From Glycomyces sp. TRM65418 (GTDB lineage: Bacteria > Actinomycetota > Actinomycetes > Mycobacteriales > Micromonosporaceae): 64,000 nucleotides of DNA. Below the pieces are notes generated by a model. The model did not search any database. It saw only the letters and a list, made by a program, of their open reading frames with translations, and was not told the DNA's origin. Where the stretch lies: positions 372,001 through 436,000 of the forward strand of contig NZ_JAJFAX010000003.1 in assembly GCF_019710475.1 (NCBI RefSeq), in the 5' to 3' direction. Shown piece by piece: positions 46,882 to 54,956 of this stretch; within the stretch, counting starts at the first letter, position 1, and every line of letters starts with the position of its first letter. Made by a program: the position numbers and the translations under genes.

Positions 46882-47770
46882 GGAAGTCGCGCACCTCCTC
46901 GAATGCGGGCATGGACGGGACGGCGCCGCGGCGCTGGACCGAGAGCGCTGCGGCGGCGGTCGCGAACTCGGTCGCCTCCACGAGCGATCGCTGGTCGGCG
47001 GTGCGGTCGAGCGAGGCGGCGAAGGCGCCGACGAACGCGTCCCCCGCACCGGTGGTGTCGACGGCCTCCACAGTGAAGGCCGGCACGAGGACGGGGGTCG
47101 TGCCGGGGCTGCCGACGAGGGCGCCTTCGGGGCCGAGGGTGACGATCGCGGCGCAGCCGTGGGCGGTGAGGGCCGTCAGGAGCGTCGCGCCGTCGGCGGG
47201 TCCGCCCGCGAGCTCGGCGGCCTCGTGCTCGTTGACCACGAGGATGTCGACCTCGGCGAGCATCGCGTCCGGGACTGCGGCGCTCGGCGCGGCGTTGAGG
47301 ACCACGGTGGTCGCGGCCTCGCGGGCGGCGCGCACGGCGGCCGCGACGGTGTCGAGCGGCGTCTCCAGTTGCAGCACCAGGACGTCGGCGGCGCGGATGG
47401 CGGCGAGTTCGGTGTCGGTGAGGTCGAGGAGCGCGGCGTTCGCGCCCGAGTCCACGACGATCGCGTTCTCGCCGCGCGGGTCGACGGTGATGACGGCGGT
47501 GCCCGTGGGGGCGTCGACGCGGCGGTCGAGGAGGGTGATCCCGGCGCGCCGGGCCTCCTCGGCGAGGCGGTCGCCCGCGTCGTCGCGGCCGAGGGCGACG
47601 ATGAAGCGCGTGTCGGCCCCGGCGCGGGCGGTCGCGATCGCCTGGTTGTTGCCCTTGCCGCCGGGGAAGGACGCGAAGCCGCGCGAGAGCACCGTCTCGC
47701 CGGGGGCGGGTATGCGGTCGACCTCGTAGACGAGGTCGAGGTTGGCGCTGCCGAGGACGACGACGCTCAT
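46868..47770 (-). CDS. PfkB-family carbohydrate kinase (ribokinase-like)
   Basis: 300 residues. Signature 1 is FPGGKGNNQAIATARAG at about 36-52, and signature 2 is the ATP/catalytic DTTGAGDAFVGAF near 240, with Asp base. NLDLVYEVDRIP and NEHEAAELAG are ribokinase-like, and the length is normal for RbsK. It probably phosphorylates a free sugar released by the ADP-ribosylglycohydrolase-fold enzymes coded just upstream, ribose being the simplest guess. Its ATG overlaps the upstream stop, and its end overlaps the next gene by 14 bp. Confidence 0.88.
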   Translation of the reverse strand: MSVVVLGSANLDLVYEVDRIPAPGETVLSRGFASFPGGKGNNQAIATARAGADTRFIVALGRDDAGDRLAEEARRAGITLLDRRVDAPTGTAVITVDPRGENAIVVDSGANAALLDLTDTELAAIRAADVLVLQLETPLDTVAAAVRAAREAATTVVLNAAPSAAVPDAMLAEVDILVVNEHEAAELAGGPADGATLLTALTAHGCAAIVTLGPEGALVGSPGTTPVLVPAFTVEAVDTTGAGDAFVGAFAASLDRTADQRSLVEATEFATAAAALSVQRRGAVPSMPAFEEVRDFRATR

Positions 47771-49116
47771 GGGGACACCTCCACGGTTCGGATGGCGAGT
47801 GCGGTGAATCGGGCCCCGGCGAAGCCGGGCACGGAGGTCGCGAGCCGGTCGTCGAGCGGGCCGATCCACTCGTGCGGGAGGGCCTCCGCGCCGGTGAGGG
47901 CGCCGGTGACCGCTCCGGCGGTCGCGCCGACCGAGTCGGTGTCCCAGCCGCCGGAGACGGCGAGGGTGATCGTGCGGTGGAAGTCGCCCGCGCCTCGGGT
48001 GAGCGCGAACGCGAGGAGGGCGGCGTTGGGCAGGACGTGGACCCAGTGGAGGTGGCCGTATTCGGCGTGGAGGGCGTCGACCGCGGCGTCGTCGTGGAGG
48101 TCGCCGCGGCCGAGTTCGATCCCGCGTCGGACGGCCGCGGCGTAGCGGCTGCGGGGCGGGACCACGGCGAGGCCCGTGGCCAGGACCGTGTCGATCGGGG
48201 CGCCGGTCACGGCGGCGGCGCTGGCGGCGGCGACGAACATCGCGCCGTAGATCCCGTTGCGGCCGTGGCTGAGTCGGGCGTCGATCCAGGCGAGGCGGGC
48301 GGCGGCCAGGGGGTCGCCGGGGGCGGTCCAGCCGTAGAGGTCGGCGCGGATCTGCGCGCCGATCCAGTCGCGGAAGGGGTTGCGGACCCGGCCCGCCCGA
48401 TCGGGCTCGTGACCGTCGAGGAGGTTGCGGTAGGCGATGCGCTCGGCGGTGAAGACGCGGCCGCCGGGGAGGAGGTCGAGCCAGGCCTGGGCGACGTCGG
48501 CGGTGGTGCAGGCCCGGCCGTGGCGCTCCATGAGGGCGAGGGCGATGAGCGGGAAGTTGAGGTCGTCGTCCTCGGGCATGCCGTCGATGTTCTCGAGCAG
48601 GCTGGTCGGACGGCTGCGGCGGTTCCAGGGGTGCTTCGCGGCGAGCGCGGGGTCGAGCCCGGTTTCGGTGAAGTAGGTGCGCAGGGGCCAGTTGCCGGTG
48701 TCGCGGGCGATGGCGCGGATGCCTTCGAGCGGGAGCTTCTCGACGGGTTTGCCGAGGAGGCATCCCGCGGCGCGGCCGAGCCAGGCGCCGTGGACGCGGT
48801 CGCCGAAGTCGTCGGGGGCGGCGGGCAGGTCGGGCGGTGCCGCCTCCGCGAGGATCGCGTCGAGGTCCTCGGGCTCGTCCGCGAGCAGGGGCGGCGGGTC
48901 GGGGACGCGGTCGAGTTCGGCGAGCAGTTCCCGGGCGAGCGCGCGGAGGGGGTCGGGTGCGGGCTCGGGTGAGGCCCCGCCGGGCGCCGGTTCGGGCGGG
49001 CCTCCGGCGGCGAGCCAGCGCGCGCGGAGGCCGGCGGTGTCGCGGCCGTCGAGGTCGGCCGCGACCAGGGCGTGCGGCAGAAGATCTTCGGGCTGGGTCC
49101 AGCTGAGGCGCATCAT
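47767..49116 (-). CDS. ADP-ribosylglycohydrolase family protein, large variant
   Basis: 449 residues. An N-terminal extension of about 135 residues (rich in Pro, Glu and Leu) precedes the all-helical ADP-ribosylglycohydrolase fold: VHGAWLGRAAGCLLGKPVEK replaces the usual GDALG start. The metal motif is MPEDDDLNFP instead of TDDTxM, while the late site SGGWDTDSVGATAGAVTGAL is standard. Thus di-metal binding is likely kept, with a changed substrate pocket. The family cleaves N- or O-glycosidic links to ribose. It overlaps its smaller relative upstream and the kinase downstream by ATGA. Confidence 0.82.
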   Translation of the reverse strand: MMRLSWTQPEDLLPHALVAADLDGRDTAGLRARWLAAGGPPEPAPGGASPEPAPDPLRALARELLAELDRVPDPPPLLADEPEDLDAILAEAAPPDLPAAPDDFGDRVHGAWLGRAAGCLLGKPVEKLPLEGIRAIARDTGNWPLRTYFTETGLDPALAAKHPWNRRSRPTSLLENIDGMPEDDDLNFPLIALALMERHGRACTTADVAQAWLDLLPGGRVFTAERIAYRNLLDGHEPDRAGRVRNPFRDWIGAQIRADLYGWTAPGDPLAAARLAWIDARLSHGRNGIYGAMFVAAASAAAVTGAPIDTVLATGLAVVPPRSRYAAAVRRGIELGRGDLHDDAAVDALHAEYGHLHWVHVLPNAALLAFALTRGAGDFHRTITLAVSGGWDTDSVGATAGAVTGALTGAEALPHEWIGPLDDRLATSVPGFAGARFTALAIRTVEVSP

Positions 49117-50273
49117 GCCGTCCCCTCGTGGAAGTGCTTGCGGGCGTCGGCGACGCGGGCGGCGCGTTCGGCGTCGGCGGCCCACACGTCGCGGGCGACG
49201 GCGGCGATGACCGGGCCGGTGGCGGTGATGTCCATGCGGCTGCCTTCGCTGACGTCGGCGACCCATGCGGCGGGCACGGCGTCGAGCCCGCCGAGCGCGC
49301 CGGTGATCGACCCGGCCATGACGGCGATCGAGTCGGAGTCGCGGCCGTAGTTGACCGCGCCGAGGACCGCTTCGCGGTAGTCGCCGCGGGCGGCGATGAC
49401 CATGCCGAGGGCGATCGGGAGTTCCTCGATCGATTTGGTGCGGCTGGGGATCCGGGCGTCCATGGCGGGCGCGCGGTAGTCGGGTCCGACGGTGTCGAAG
49501 GGTTCGACGGCACGTCGGAGCGCGGCGAGGCCGCTGCGCCAGTCGGTGACGCGGGCGGCGGCTTCGGCGACGGCTTCGATCGCGTGCGCGGTGCCGTCCT
49601 TGGCGAGGCGCAGCGCGGTGGCGACGATCGAGTCGACGTCGGCGCCGGGCCGCATGGCCTCGGCGACGGCGGCGGCGAAGACCCCGGCCGCCTCGCGGCC
49701 GTAGCTGGACTGGTGGGCCCCGGCGACATCGATGGCCTCAGCATAGGCGGCTTCGGGGTTCGCGGTGTTGACGATGCCGATGGGCGCGGCGTACATGGTC
49801 GCGCCGCAGTTCACGATGTTGCCGACGCCGGCGCTGCGCGGGTCGACGTGCCCGTAGTGCAATCGCGCTACCAACCACTTCTCGGCGAGGAACACTCGGT
49901 GCAGGAGGAGCGCCTCGGACTCCAGTTCCGGGACCCAGCGCTTGTCGCCGATGAGGAGGGGCACGAGGTGCTGGGCGACGGCGTGCGCGTCGAGGTGGTC
50001 GCGGACGGTGTCGTAGACGTCGACGAGGGCCGTGGTCATCAGCGTGTCGTCGGTGATGTGGCCGTCGCCTTTGTGGTAGGGGGCGATCGGGCGGGCGTTG
50101 CGCCAGTCGTCGAGGAACGGCGGCACGATGCCTTCGATGAATCCGCCGTAGCGCCGCTGGATCGCCTCGGGGCTGTTGCCTTCGGCGGCGCCGCCGAGGG
50201 CGTCGCCGACCGCCGCTCCGGCGAGCGCTCCGGTCGACTTCGTCACCAGCATGTCTTGCAGCGGCAGGGCCAT
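49113..50273 (-). CDS. ADP-ribosylglycohydrolase family protein, canonical motifs
   Basis: 386 residues. STGALAGAAVGDALGGAAEGNS holds the first motif (GDALG at 23-27). The metal-binding TDDT occurs at 74-77 (GHITDDTLMT). The C-terminal pair is RDSDSIAVMAGSITGALGG near 320. It looks catalytically complete, with two Mg ions. Known members remove ADP-ribose from proteins or hydrolyse ribosides. Location within a sugar import operon favours catabolism of a riboside over reversal of protein modification. The ribosome site is AAGGAG. Confidence 0.87.
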   Translation of the reverse strand: MALPLQDMLVTKSTGALAGAAVGDALGGAAEGNSPEAIQRRYGGFIEGIVPPFLDDWRNARPIAPYHKGDGHITDDTLMTTALVDVYDTVRDHLDAHAVAQHLVPLLIGDKRWVPELESEALLLHRVFLAEKWLVARLHYGHVDPRSAGVGNIVNCGATMYAAPIGIVNTANPEAAYAEAIDVAGAHQSSYGREAAGVFAAAVAEAMRPGADVDSIVATALRLAKDGTAHAIEAVAEAAARVTDWRSGLAALRRAVEPFDTVGPDYRAPAMDARIPSRTKSIEELPIALGMVIAARGDYREAVLGAVNYGRDSDSIAVMAGSITGALGGLDAVPAAWVADVSEGSRMDITATGPVIAAVARDVWAADAERAARVADARKHFHEGTA

Positions 50274-50359
50274 CGTGTCTCCTTGCTGTCGGTGGATGCG
50301 TCCGCCGGGGGCGGGTCCTGGAGGCGGCGCCTCCGGCGGACGCGGGGCGGTGCGGCGGG

Positions 50360-51640
50360 TCAGCCCAGTTCGTTCCAGCCGTCGGTGAGCCGCTGCCGCA
50401 GCTCGTCGACGGTGATCTCGTCCGCCAGGTACTGCTGGAGGGCGGGCGTCGCGTACTGGTCCTTCCACTGGGGGTAGTCGACGGCGGCCTGGAACGGCGC
50501 GGCCGTGAGCCCGTCGCCGGAGGCGAGGATGGCCTCCCAGCCGTGCTCGCCGGCGGTGTTCTCGGCGACGAGCGCGCGGGCCTCGGTGGAGGACGGGATC
50601 AGCCAGTCGCCCTGGGCGAGCGCGGCCTGATGCTCGGGCCGCATGAAGAAGTCGACGAACGCGGCGGCGGCTTCGACGTGCTCGCTCTCGGCGGCGACGG
50701 ACATGGTCTGCGGGTTGGCGGCCTGGACCGCGCCGGCGGTGCCGGCCAGGGGCGGCAGGACCGCCCATTCGAAGCCCTCGGGGGCGGACTCGGTGATCTG
50801 CTGGGCGACGTAGTTGCCGGCGACGTACATCGCGTACTTGCCGTCGAAGAAGCCGGGGAGGACGTCGGAGCCGCTCTGGGTGAGCGAGACCGGGTCGAGG
50901 GACCGGTCCTCGTAGGCCATGGCGTGGAGGCGTTCGGGGACGGCGAGTTCGTTCGCGCCGACCTCGATCGCGACGTCGTCGCCCGTACCGGAGAAGAAGG
51001 TCCCGTCGAAGCCGAGGGCGAGGTTCATGACGGCGGCGGTGGGCTGCTGCATGCCCCAGCCGACGCCGTACGTCTCGGCGGTGGTGAGCTGCGCGGCGAG
51101 CGCCTGGAAGTCGTCCCAGGCCAGGGTCTCCCCAGCCGGGATCGCCACGCCCGCGTCGGCGAAGGCGTCGGTGTTGACGAACACGACGTAGGACTGGAGG
51201 AGCGTCGGCGCGGCGACGACCGCGCCGTCGGGGGCGGTCACGGACTTCCAGATGTCGTCGGAGACCGCGCCCTTCACGTCGTCGCTCAGGTACGGGGACA
51301 GGTCGGCGAGGTAGCCCTGGTTGGCGAAGCCCATGATGTCGGCGGACTCGTCGTGGATGACGTCGGGCGCGGTGCCGCCCTGGAACTGGGTCACCAGCTG
51401 GTCGTGCACGTTGTCCCAACTGCCTTGGACGAGCTCGACCTGCGTGTCGGGGTTCGCCTCGTTCCAGGCGGCGACGATCGCCTCGGTGGCCTCGATCGTC
51501 GTGTCCTGGAAGGCCAGGGACTGGAAGGTGAGCGTGGTCGCGCCTTCGGCGTCGTCGTCGCCGACGCCGAAGGCCGAGCACGCGGTGAGCGCGAGGGGGA
51601 GTGCCAGGACGCCCGCGACGGCGCTGTTGCGAGTGCGCAT
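50360..51640 (-). CDS. Sugar ABC transporter substrate-binding lipoprotein
   Basis: 426 residues. A lipoprotein signal peptide ends with lipobox LTAC (Cys21). The body is a family 1 sugar-binding protein: LTFQSLAFQDTTIEATEAIVAAWNEANPDTQVELV, GTAPDVIHDE and the C-terminal TPALQQYLADEITVDELRQRL. It hands its ligand to the two permeases coded upstream. No ATPase gene is in the locus; as in many actinobacteria a shared MsiK-type ATPase is likely used. The ligand is unknown. Confidence 0.92.
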   Translation of the reverse strand: MRTRNSAVAGVLALPLALTACSAFGVGDDDAEGATTLTFQSLAFQDTTIEATEAIVAAWNEANPDTQVELVQGSWDNVHDQLVTQFQGGTAPDVIHDESADIMGFANQGYLADLSPYLSDDVKGAVSDDIWKSVTAPDGAVVAAPTLLQSYVVFVNTDAFADAGVAIPAGETLAWDDFQALAAQLTTAETYGVGWGMQQPTAAVMNLALGFDGTFFSGTGDDVAIEVGANELAVPERLHAMAYEDRSLDPVSLTQSGSDVLPGFFDGKYAMYVAGNYVAQQITESAPEGFEWAVLPPLAGTAGAVQAANPQTMSVAAESEHVEAAAAFVDFFMRPEHQAALAQGDWLIPSSTEARALVAENTAGEHGWEAILASGDGLTAAPFQAAVDYPQWKDQYATPALQQYLADEITVDELRQRLTDGWNELG

Positions 51641-51679
51641 TGGTTTCTCTCTTTCGGTAGGGAACGGCGGGATCGGGGT

Positions 51680-52534
51680 TCAGCCCTTGACCGCGCCGCT
51701 GAGGAGTCCGGCGGTGAGCCGTTTCTGTATGAGCAGGAAGAACACGAGGCTCGGGAGGCAGGCCAGGAGGGCGGCCGCGGCGAGCTGGCCGAGCTGCACC
51801 TGCCCCTCGGCGCCGACGAAGCGGGCCAGCGCGAGCGGCAGGGTCTGCATCTCGGGGTCCTGGATGAGCACGAGCGCGAAGAAGAACTCGTTCCAGGAGT
51901 TGATGAACGTGAACAGGCTGGTGGCGACCAGGCCGGGGGCGAGGAGCGGCAGGACGATCTTCACGAGGGTCTTCAGCCGCCCGGCCCCGTCGACGGCGCC
52001 GGCCTCCTCGAGTTCGACGGGGATGGCGGCCACATAGCCCTGGAGCATCCACAGCGAGAAGGGCAGGGCCCACACGGCGTAGACGAGGACCAGCCCGAGG
52101 AGGGTGTTGACCAGGCCGATGTCCTTGAGCAGCAGGAACAGCGGGATGATGATGAGGATGAACGGGAAGACCTGGCTGACGAGGATCCAGCCGGTCGCGA
52201 ACGCCCTGAGCCTGGTGCGGAAGCGGACGAGCGCGTAGGCGGCGGGCAGGGACACGGCGGTGACGACGGCGGTGGTCGTGACCGCGACCAGGAGGCTGTT
52301 GCCCGCGGCGGTGTAGAGGTCCGCCTTGTCGATCGCGGAGGTGAAGTTGTCCAGGTTCAGCTGCTGCGGCAGGAGCCCGGCGTCGGGCGAGCGCAGTTCC
52401 CGCGGCGTCTTGAACGCCGTCGTCAGCAGGAAGACCAGCGGGAACGCGAGGAAGCACATGTAGGCGGCGAGCGCGAGGTACTGGAGGGGGCGCGCGATGG
52501 GGCGGCGTCCCGCGGTTCGGGTGCGTGTGGTCAT
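51680..52534 (-). CDS. Carbohydrate ABC permease, MalG type
   Basis: 284 residues with six helices. The EAA loop (ELEEAGAVDGAGRLKTLVKIVLPLLAPG) contacts the ATPase. The start helix LALAAYMCFLAFPLVFLLTTAFKT and the terminal SGAVKG are typical for MalG-type subunits. The gene overlaps its partner by ATGA and is intact, in contrast to the permease remnant at 37.6 kb, which resembles this C-terminus. Confidence 0.92.
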   Translation of the reverse strand: MTTRTRTAGRRPIARPLQYLALAAYMCFLAFPLVFLLTTAFKTPRELRSPDAGLLPQQLNLDNFTSAIDKADLYTAAGNSLLVAVTTTAVVTAVSLPAAYALVRFRTRLRAFATGWILVSQVFPFILIIIPLFLLLKDIGLVNTLLGLVLVYAVWALPFSLWMLQGYVAAIPVELEEAGAVDGAGRLKTLVKIVLPLLAPGLVATSLFTFINSWNEFFFALVLIQDPEMQTLPLALARFVGAEGQVQLGQLAAAALLACLPSLVFFLLIQKRLTAGLLSGAVKG

Positions 52535-53454
52535 TGGAGCCGCCTCCGCATCTGGCCGCGCAGGTAGAAGAACAGGAACGCGCCGATCAGGACCACCATG
52601 ACGTTGCCCATGGCCGCGGCGTAGCCGAAGTTGCCGTACCGGAAGGCCTCGTTGTAGGCGAACAGGCTCGGGAGCATCGTGGTGCCGCCGGGGCCGCCGG
52701 CGGTGAGGACGAAGACGAGCGCGAAGGAGTTGAAGTTCCAGATCAGGTCGAGCGTGGTGATGGCGATGAGGATGGGCCGCAGCGCCGGGAGCGTGACGTG
52801 CCAGAAGCGGCGCCAGGTGCTCGCGCCGTCGATGGCGGCGGCCTCGCCCAGTTCGGCCGGGACGGCCTGGAGACCGGCGAGGAGGGTCACGGTGGTCTGG
52901 GGCATCCCGGCCCAGACGCCGACGACGATGACCACCGGGAGCGCGATCGAGGCCTCGCCCAGCCAGTTGATCCCGCCGGGGAGCCCGAGGGCGTCCATGG
53001 TGCGGTTGACGGGCCCGTAGTTCGGGTTGAGCATGAGCTGCCACATGATGGCGATGATCACCGGCGGCATCGCCCACGGGATGAGCGCGAGGGTGCGGGC
53101 GAGCCAGCGCAGCCGCAGGTCGAGGTTGAGCAGGAGGGCCAGGCCGAGGGAGGCGAGGAACTGCAGGACGGTCACGCTGCAGGCCCAGACCAGGCCGATC
53201 TTGAAGGAGTTCCAGAACAGGCCGTTCCCGGCGAGTTCGACGTAGTTCTCGAGGCCGTTGAAGCGGGTCTCGACGCCCAGGCCGGCCTCGGCGTCGGTGA
53301 AGCCGAGGAGGACGCCGTAGACGAGGGGGTAGACGCTGAAGAGCATGACCGGCAGCAGCGCGGGCAGGACGAGCGGCCAGGCGTCGCGTCCTCCGCGAGA
53401 GCGCCTGCGGCGCTGGGGTTTCGGGGTTTCGAGGGGCGGCGCGAGGGCGGTCAT
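52531..53454 (-). CDS. Carbohydrate ABC permease, MalF type
   Basis: 307 residues, six helices, with a cytoplasmic N-terminus (RRRRSRGGRDAW). Motifs: ALLPVMLFSVYPLVYGVLLGFTD, the EAA-like loop PAELGEAAAIDGASTWRRFWHVTLPALRP, and a final FFYLRGQ. It forms the channel with the MalG-type subunit. Start and stop overlap neighbours on both sides by ATGA. Confidence 0.92.
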   Translation of the reverse strand: MTALAPPLETPKPQRRRRSRGGRDAWPLVLPALLPVMLFSVYPLVYGVLLGFTDAEAGLGVETRFNGLENYVELAGNGLFWNSFKIGLVWACSVTVLQFLASLGLALLLNLDLRLRWLARTLALIPWAMPPVIIAIMWQLMLNPNYGPVNRTMDALGLPGGINWLGEASIALPVVIVVGVWAGMPQTTVTLLAGLQAVPAELGEAAAIDGASTWRRFWHVTLPALRPILIAITTLDLIWNFNSFALVFVLTAGGPGGTTMLPSLFAYNEAFRYGNFGYAAAMGNVMVVLIGAFLFFYLRGQMRRRLQ

Positions 53455-54467
53455 GGCCCCTCCACGACGGTGGATTCGCGCACGGACAGGCTCGGGGGGA
53501 TGACGAGGGTGCGGATCGGCGCGTCGGGGTCGGCGATCCGGCGGACGAGGAGTTTCGCGGCGGCCGCGGCGCGTTTGGCGGAGCCGAGGTCGACGCTGGT
53601 GAGCGAGGGGGTGGCGAGTTCGGCGGCGTCGGTGTCGTCCATGCCGACGACCGCCACGTCGCCCGGGACGCGGGCCCCGGCGGCGGCGAGTTCCTTGAGC
53701 GCCGCGACGGCGAGGAGGTCGTTGGCGCAGACGATCGCGTCGGGACTCGCTTGGGCGAGCAGGCTCGCGACCGCTTTGCGCCCGGGGCGGTAGGTGAATC
53801 CCGCTGCGGTGACCTGCAGTTCGGGGTTGCGGGGGAGGTCGAAACGTTCGACGGCGGCGAGGTAGCCGGCGAGGCGCGCGGAGCCGGGCACGGTGTCGAC
53901 CGGGCCGTTGACGAGCGCGATGCGCCTGCGGCCCTGCGCGACGAGGTGCTCGACGGCGAGGCCGATGCCGGTGGCGGAGTCGGCGCGCACGTTGTCGAGC
54001 GCGACGTCGGGCGGCGGCGACCCGATGACGGCGATCGGCAGGCGGCTCGAGCGCATCGCGTCGACGAGGTCGGGGGTGATCCGCAGCGGGCTCAGGAGGA
54101 GGCCGTCGGCGTAACCGCGGTTGAGGCTGCTGAGCAGGTCGATCTGGTCCTGCGGGTCGCTGCCGGTGGAGGAGACCACGAGCCGGTAGCCGGCCTTGGC
54201 GACGACCCCGGTGACCGCGCGCATCATCTGCACGTAGACGGGGTTGCCGACGTCGGCCACGGCGAGCGCGATCTGGTCGGTGCGGCCGGTGCGGAGGGTG
54301 CGGGCGCTGGCGTCGGGCACGTAGCCGAGTTCGTCGGCGGCCCGGCGGACCTTCTCGGTCAACTCCGGGGAGGCGGAGCCGCCGTTGAGGACCCGGGACA
54401 CGGACGCGACGGACACCCCGGCGCGCGCGGCCACGAGCGCGAGGCTCGATCGTTTCGTCTCGGCCAC
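53451..54467 (-). CDS. LacI family regulator of the ten-gene locus
   Basis: 338 residues. HTH SLALVAARAGVSVASVSRVLNGG (about 8-30) is followed by the hinge SARTLRTGRTDQIALAVAD and a sugar-binding sensor (VVGMDDTDAAELATPSLTSVDL). It is the first gene, coupled by ATGA to malF, so it is autoregulated with the whole operon. A perfect 14-bp palindrome lies just upstream of its start. The inducer is presumably the imported compound or a breakdown product. Confidence 0.92.
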   Translation of the reverse strand: MAETKRSSLALVAARAGVSVASVSRVLNGGSASPELTEKVRRAADELGYVPDASARTLRTGRTDQIALAVADVGNPVYVQMMRAVTGVVAKAGYRLVVSSTGSDPQDQIDLLSSLNRGYADGLLLSPLRITPDLVDAMRSSRLPIAVIGSPPPDVALDNVRADSATGIGLAVEHLVAQGRRRIALVNGPVDTVPGSARLAGYLAAVERFDLPRNPELQVTAAGFTYRPGRKAVASLLAQASPDAIVCANDLLAVAALKELAAAGARVPGDVAVVGMDDTDAAELATPSLTSVDLGSAKRAAAAAKLLVRRIADPDAPIRTLVIPPSLSVRESTVVEGP

Positions 54468-54495
54468 TGGCGGCCTCCGTCTTCGTCGTTGAAAA

Positions 54496-54523
54496 CGTTC
54501 TTAAGAACGATTACAAGAACGAT
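54496..54523. promoter_or_regulatory. Operator of the ten-gene locus
   Basis: CGTTCTTAAGAACG (54496-54509) is a perfect 14-bp palindrome. AAGAACGAT occurs at 54503-54511 and again at 54515-54523, giving an extra half-site 12 bp away. It precedes the LacI gene, so autoregulation is likely. Confidence 0.65.
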
Positions 54524-54829
54524 ACCAAAGCCCGCCGCACCCGTTGCCGGGGCCACATGCGAGAGGTAAAACAGCAGGCAGGATGCCGTTTGTCCAGAAG
54601 AACGGGCTTCGCGGTCGACGCTCCACTCGGCGGGCTCCGAGGCGTCGTCGATCCGTCGGCGGCGGCGTGCCGGCTCCGGCGATGGCGGTCCCTCAGGGCC
54701 CCGAGGTCGCCTTCGACGCGCTCCGCCGGGTCGCCCGCCTTCGGCGAGATCGAGCGGTGCGACCCTGGCCGCGGCCCGAACCGCTTCAGGCCTGGCGCGG
54801 TCGACGGGCCGAGGAGTTCACGGCGGGCG

Positions 54830-54859
54830 TTGACATCGATGAACAGCTATGGATATTCT
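54830..54859 (+). promoter_or_regulatory. Promoter of the GH26 gene
   Basis: TTGACA (54830-54835) matches the -35 consensus; TATTCT (54854-54859) is a plausible -10 with an 18-bp spacer. Confidence 0.6.
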
Positions 54860-54862
54860 GAG

Positions 54863-54877
54863 ATCGGCTTAACCGAT
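54863..54877. promoter_or_regulatory. Putative operator at the GH26 start site
   Basis: ATCGGCTTAACCGAT, an inverted repeat with 5-bp arms, just after the -10 box, where a bound repressor would block initiation. Confidence 0.5.
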
Positions 54878-54956
54878 TCAGCTTATGCATCCCCAGGTCA
54901 GAGCCGAATGTCGTCAACCCCTCGCACGGGGTCCCCTCGTTTCAAAGGAGACGCAA

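Larger units (their letters stand above)
54468..54956. other. Divergent promoter region, about 490 bp
   Basis: Between the LacI operon and the GH26 gene. The left 70 bp are AT-rich and contain the LacI operator. 54540-54820 is GC-rich without a believable gene. The right part holds a good promoter and palindrome for the GH26 gene. Confidence 0.55.

Noticed and set aside
54544-54861. Small plus-strand ORFs upstream of GH26
   Set aside because: Arg-rich translations, no ribosome site, overlap the promoter; treated as non-coding.
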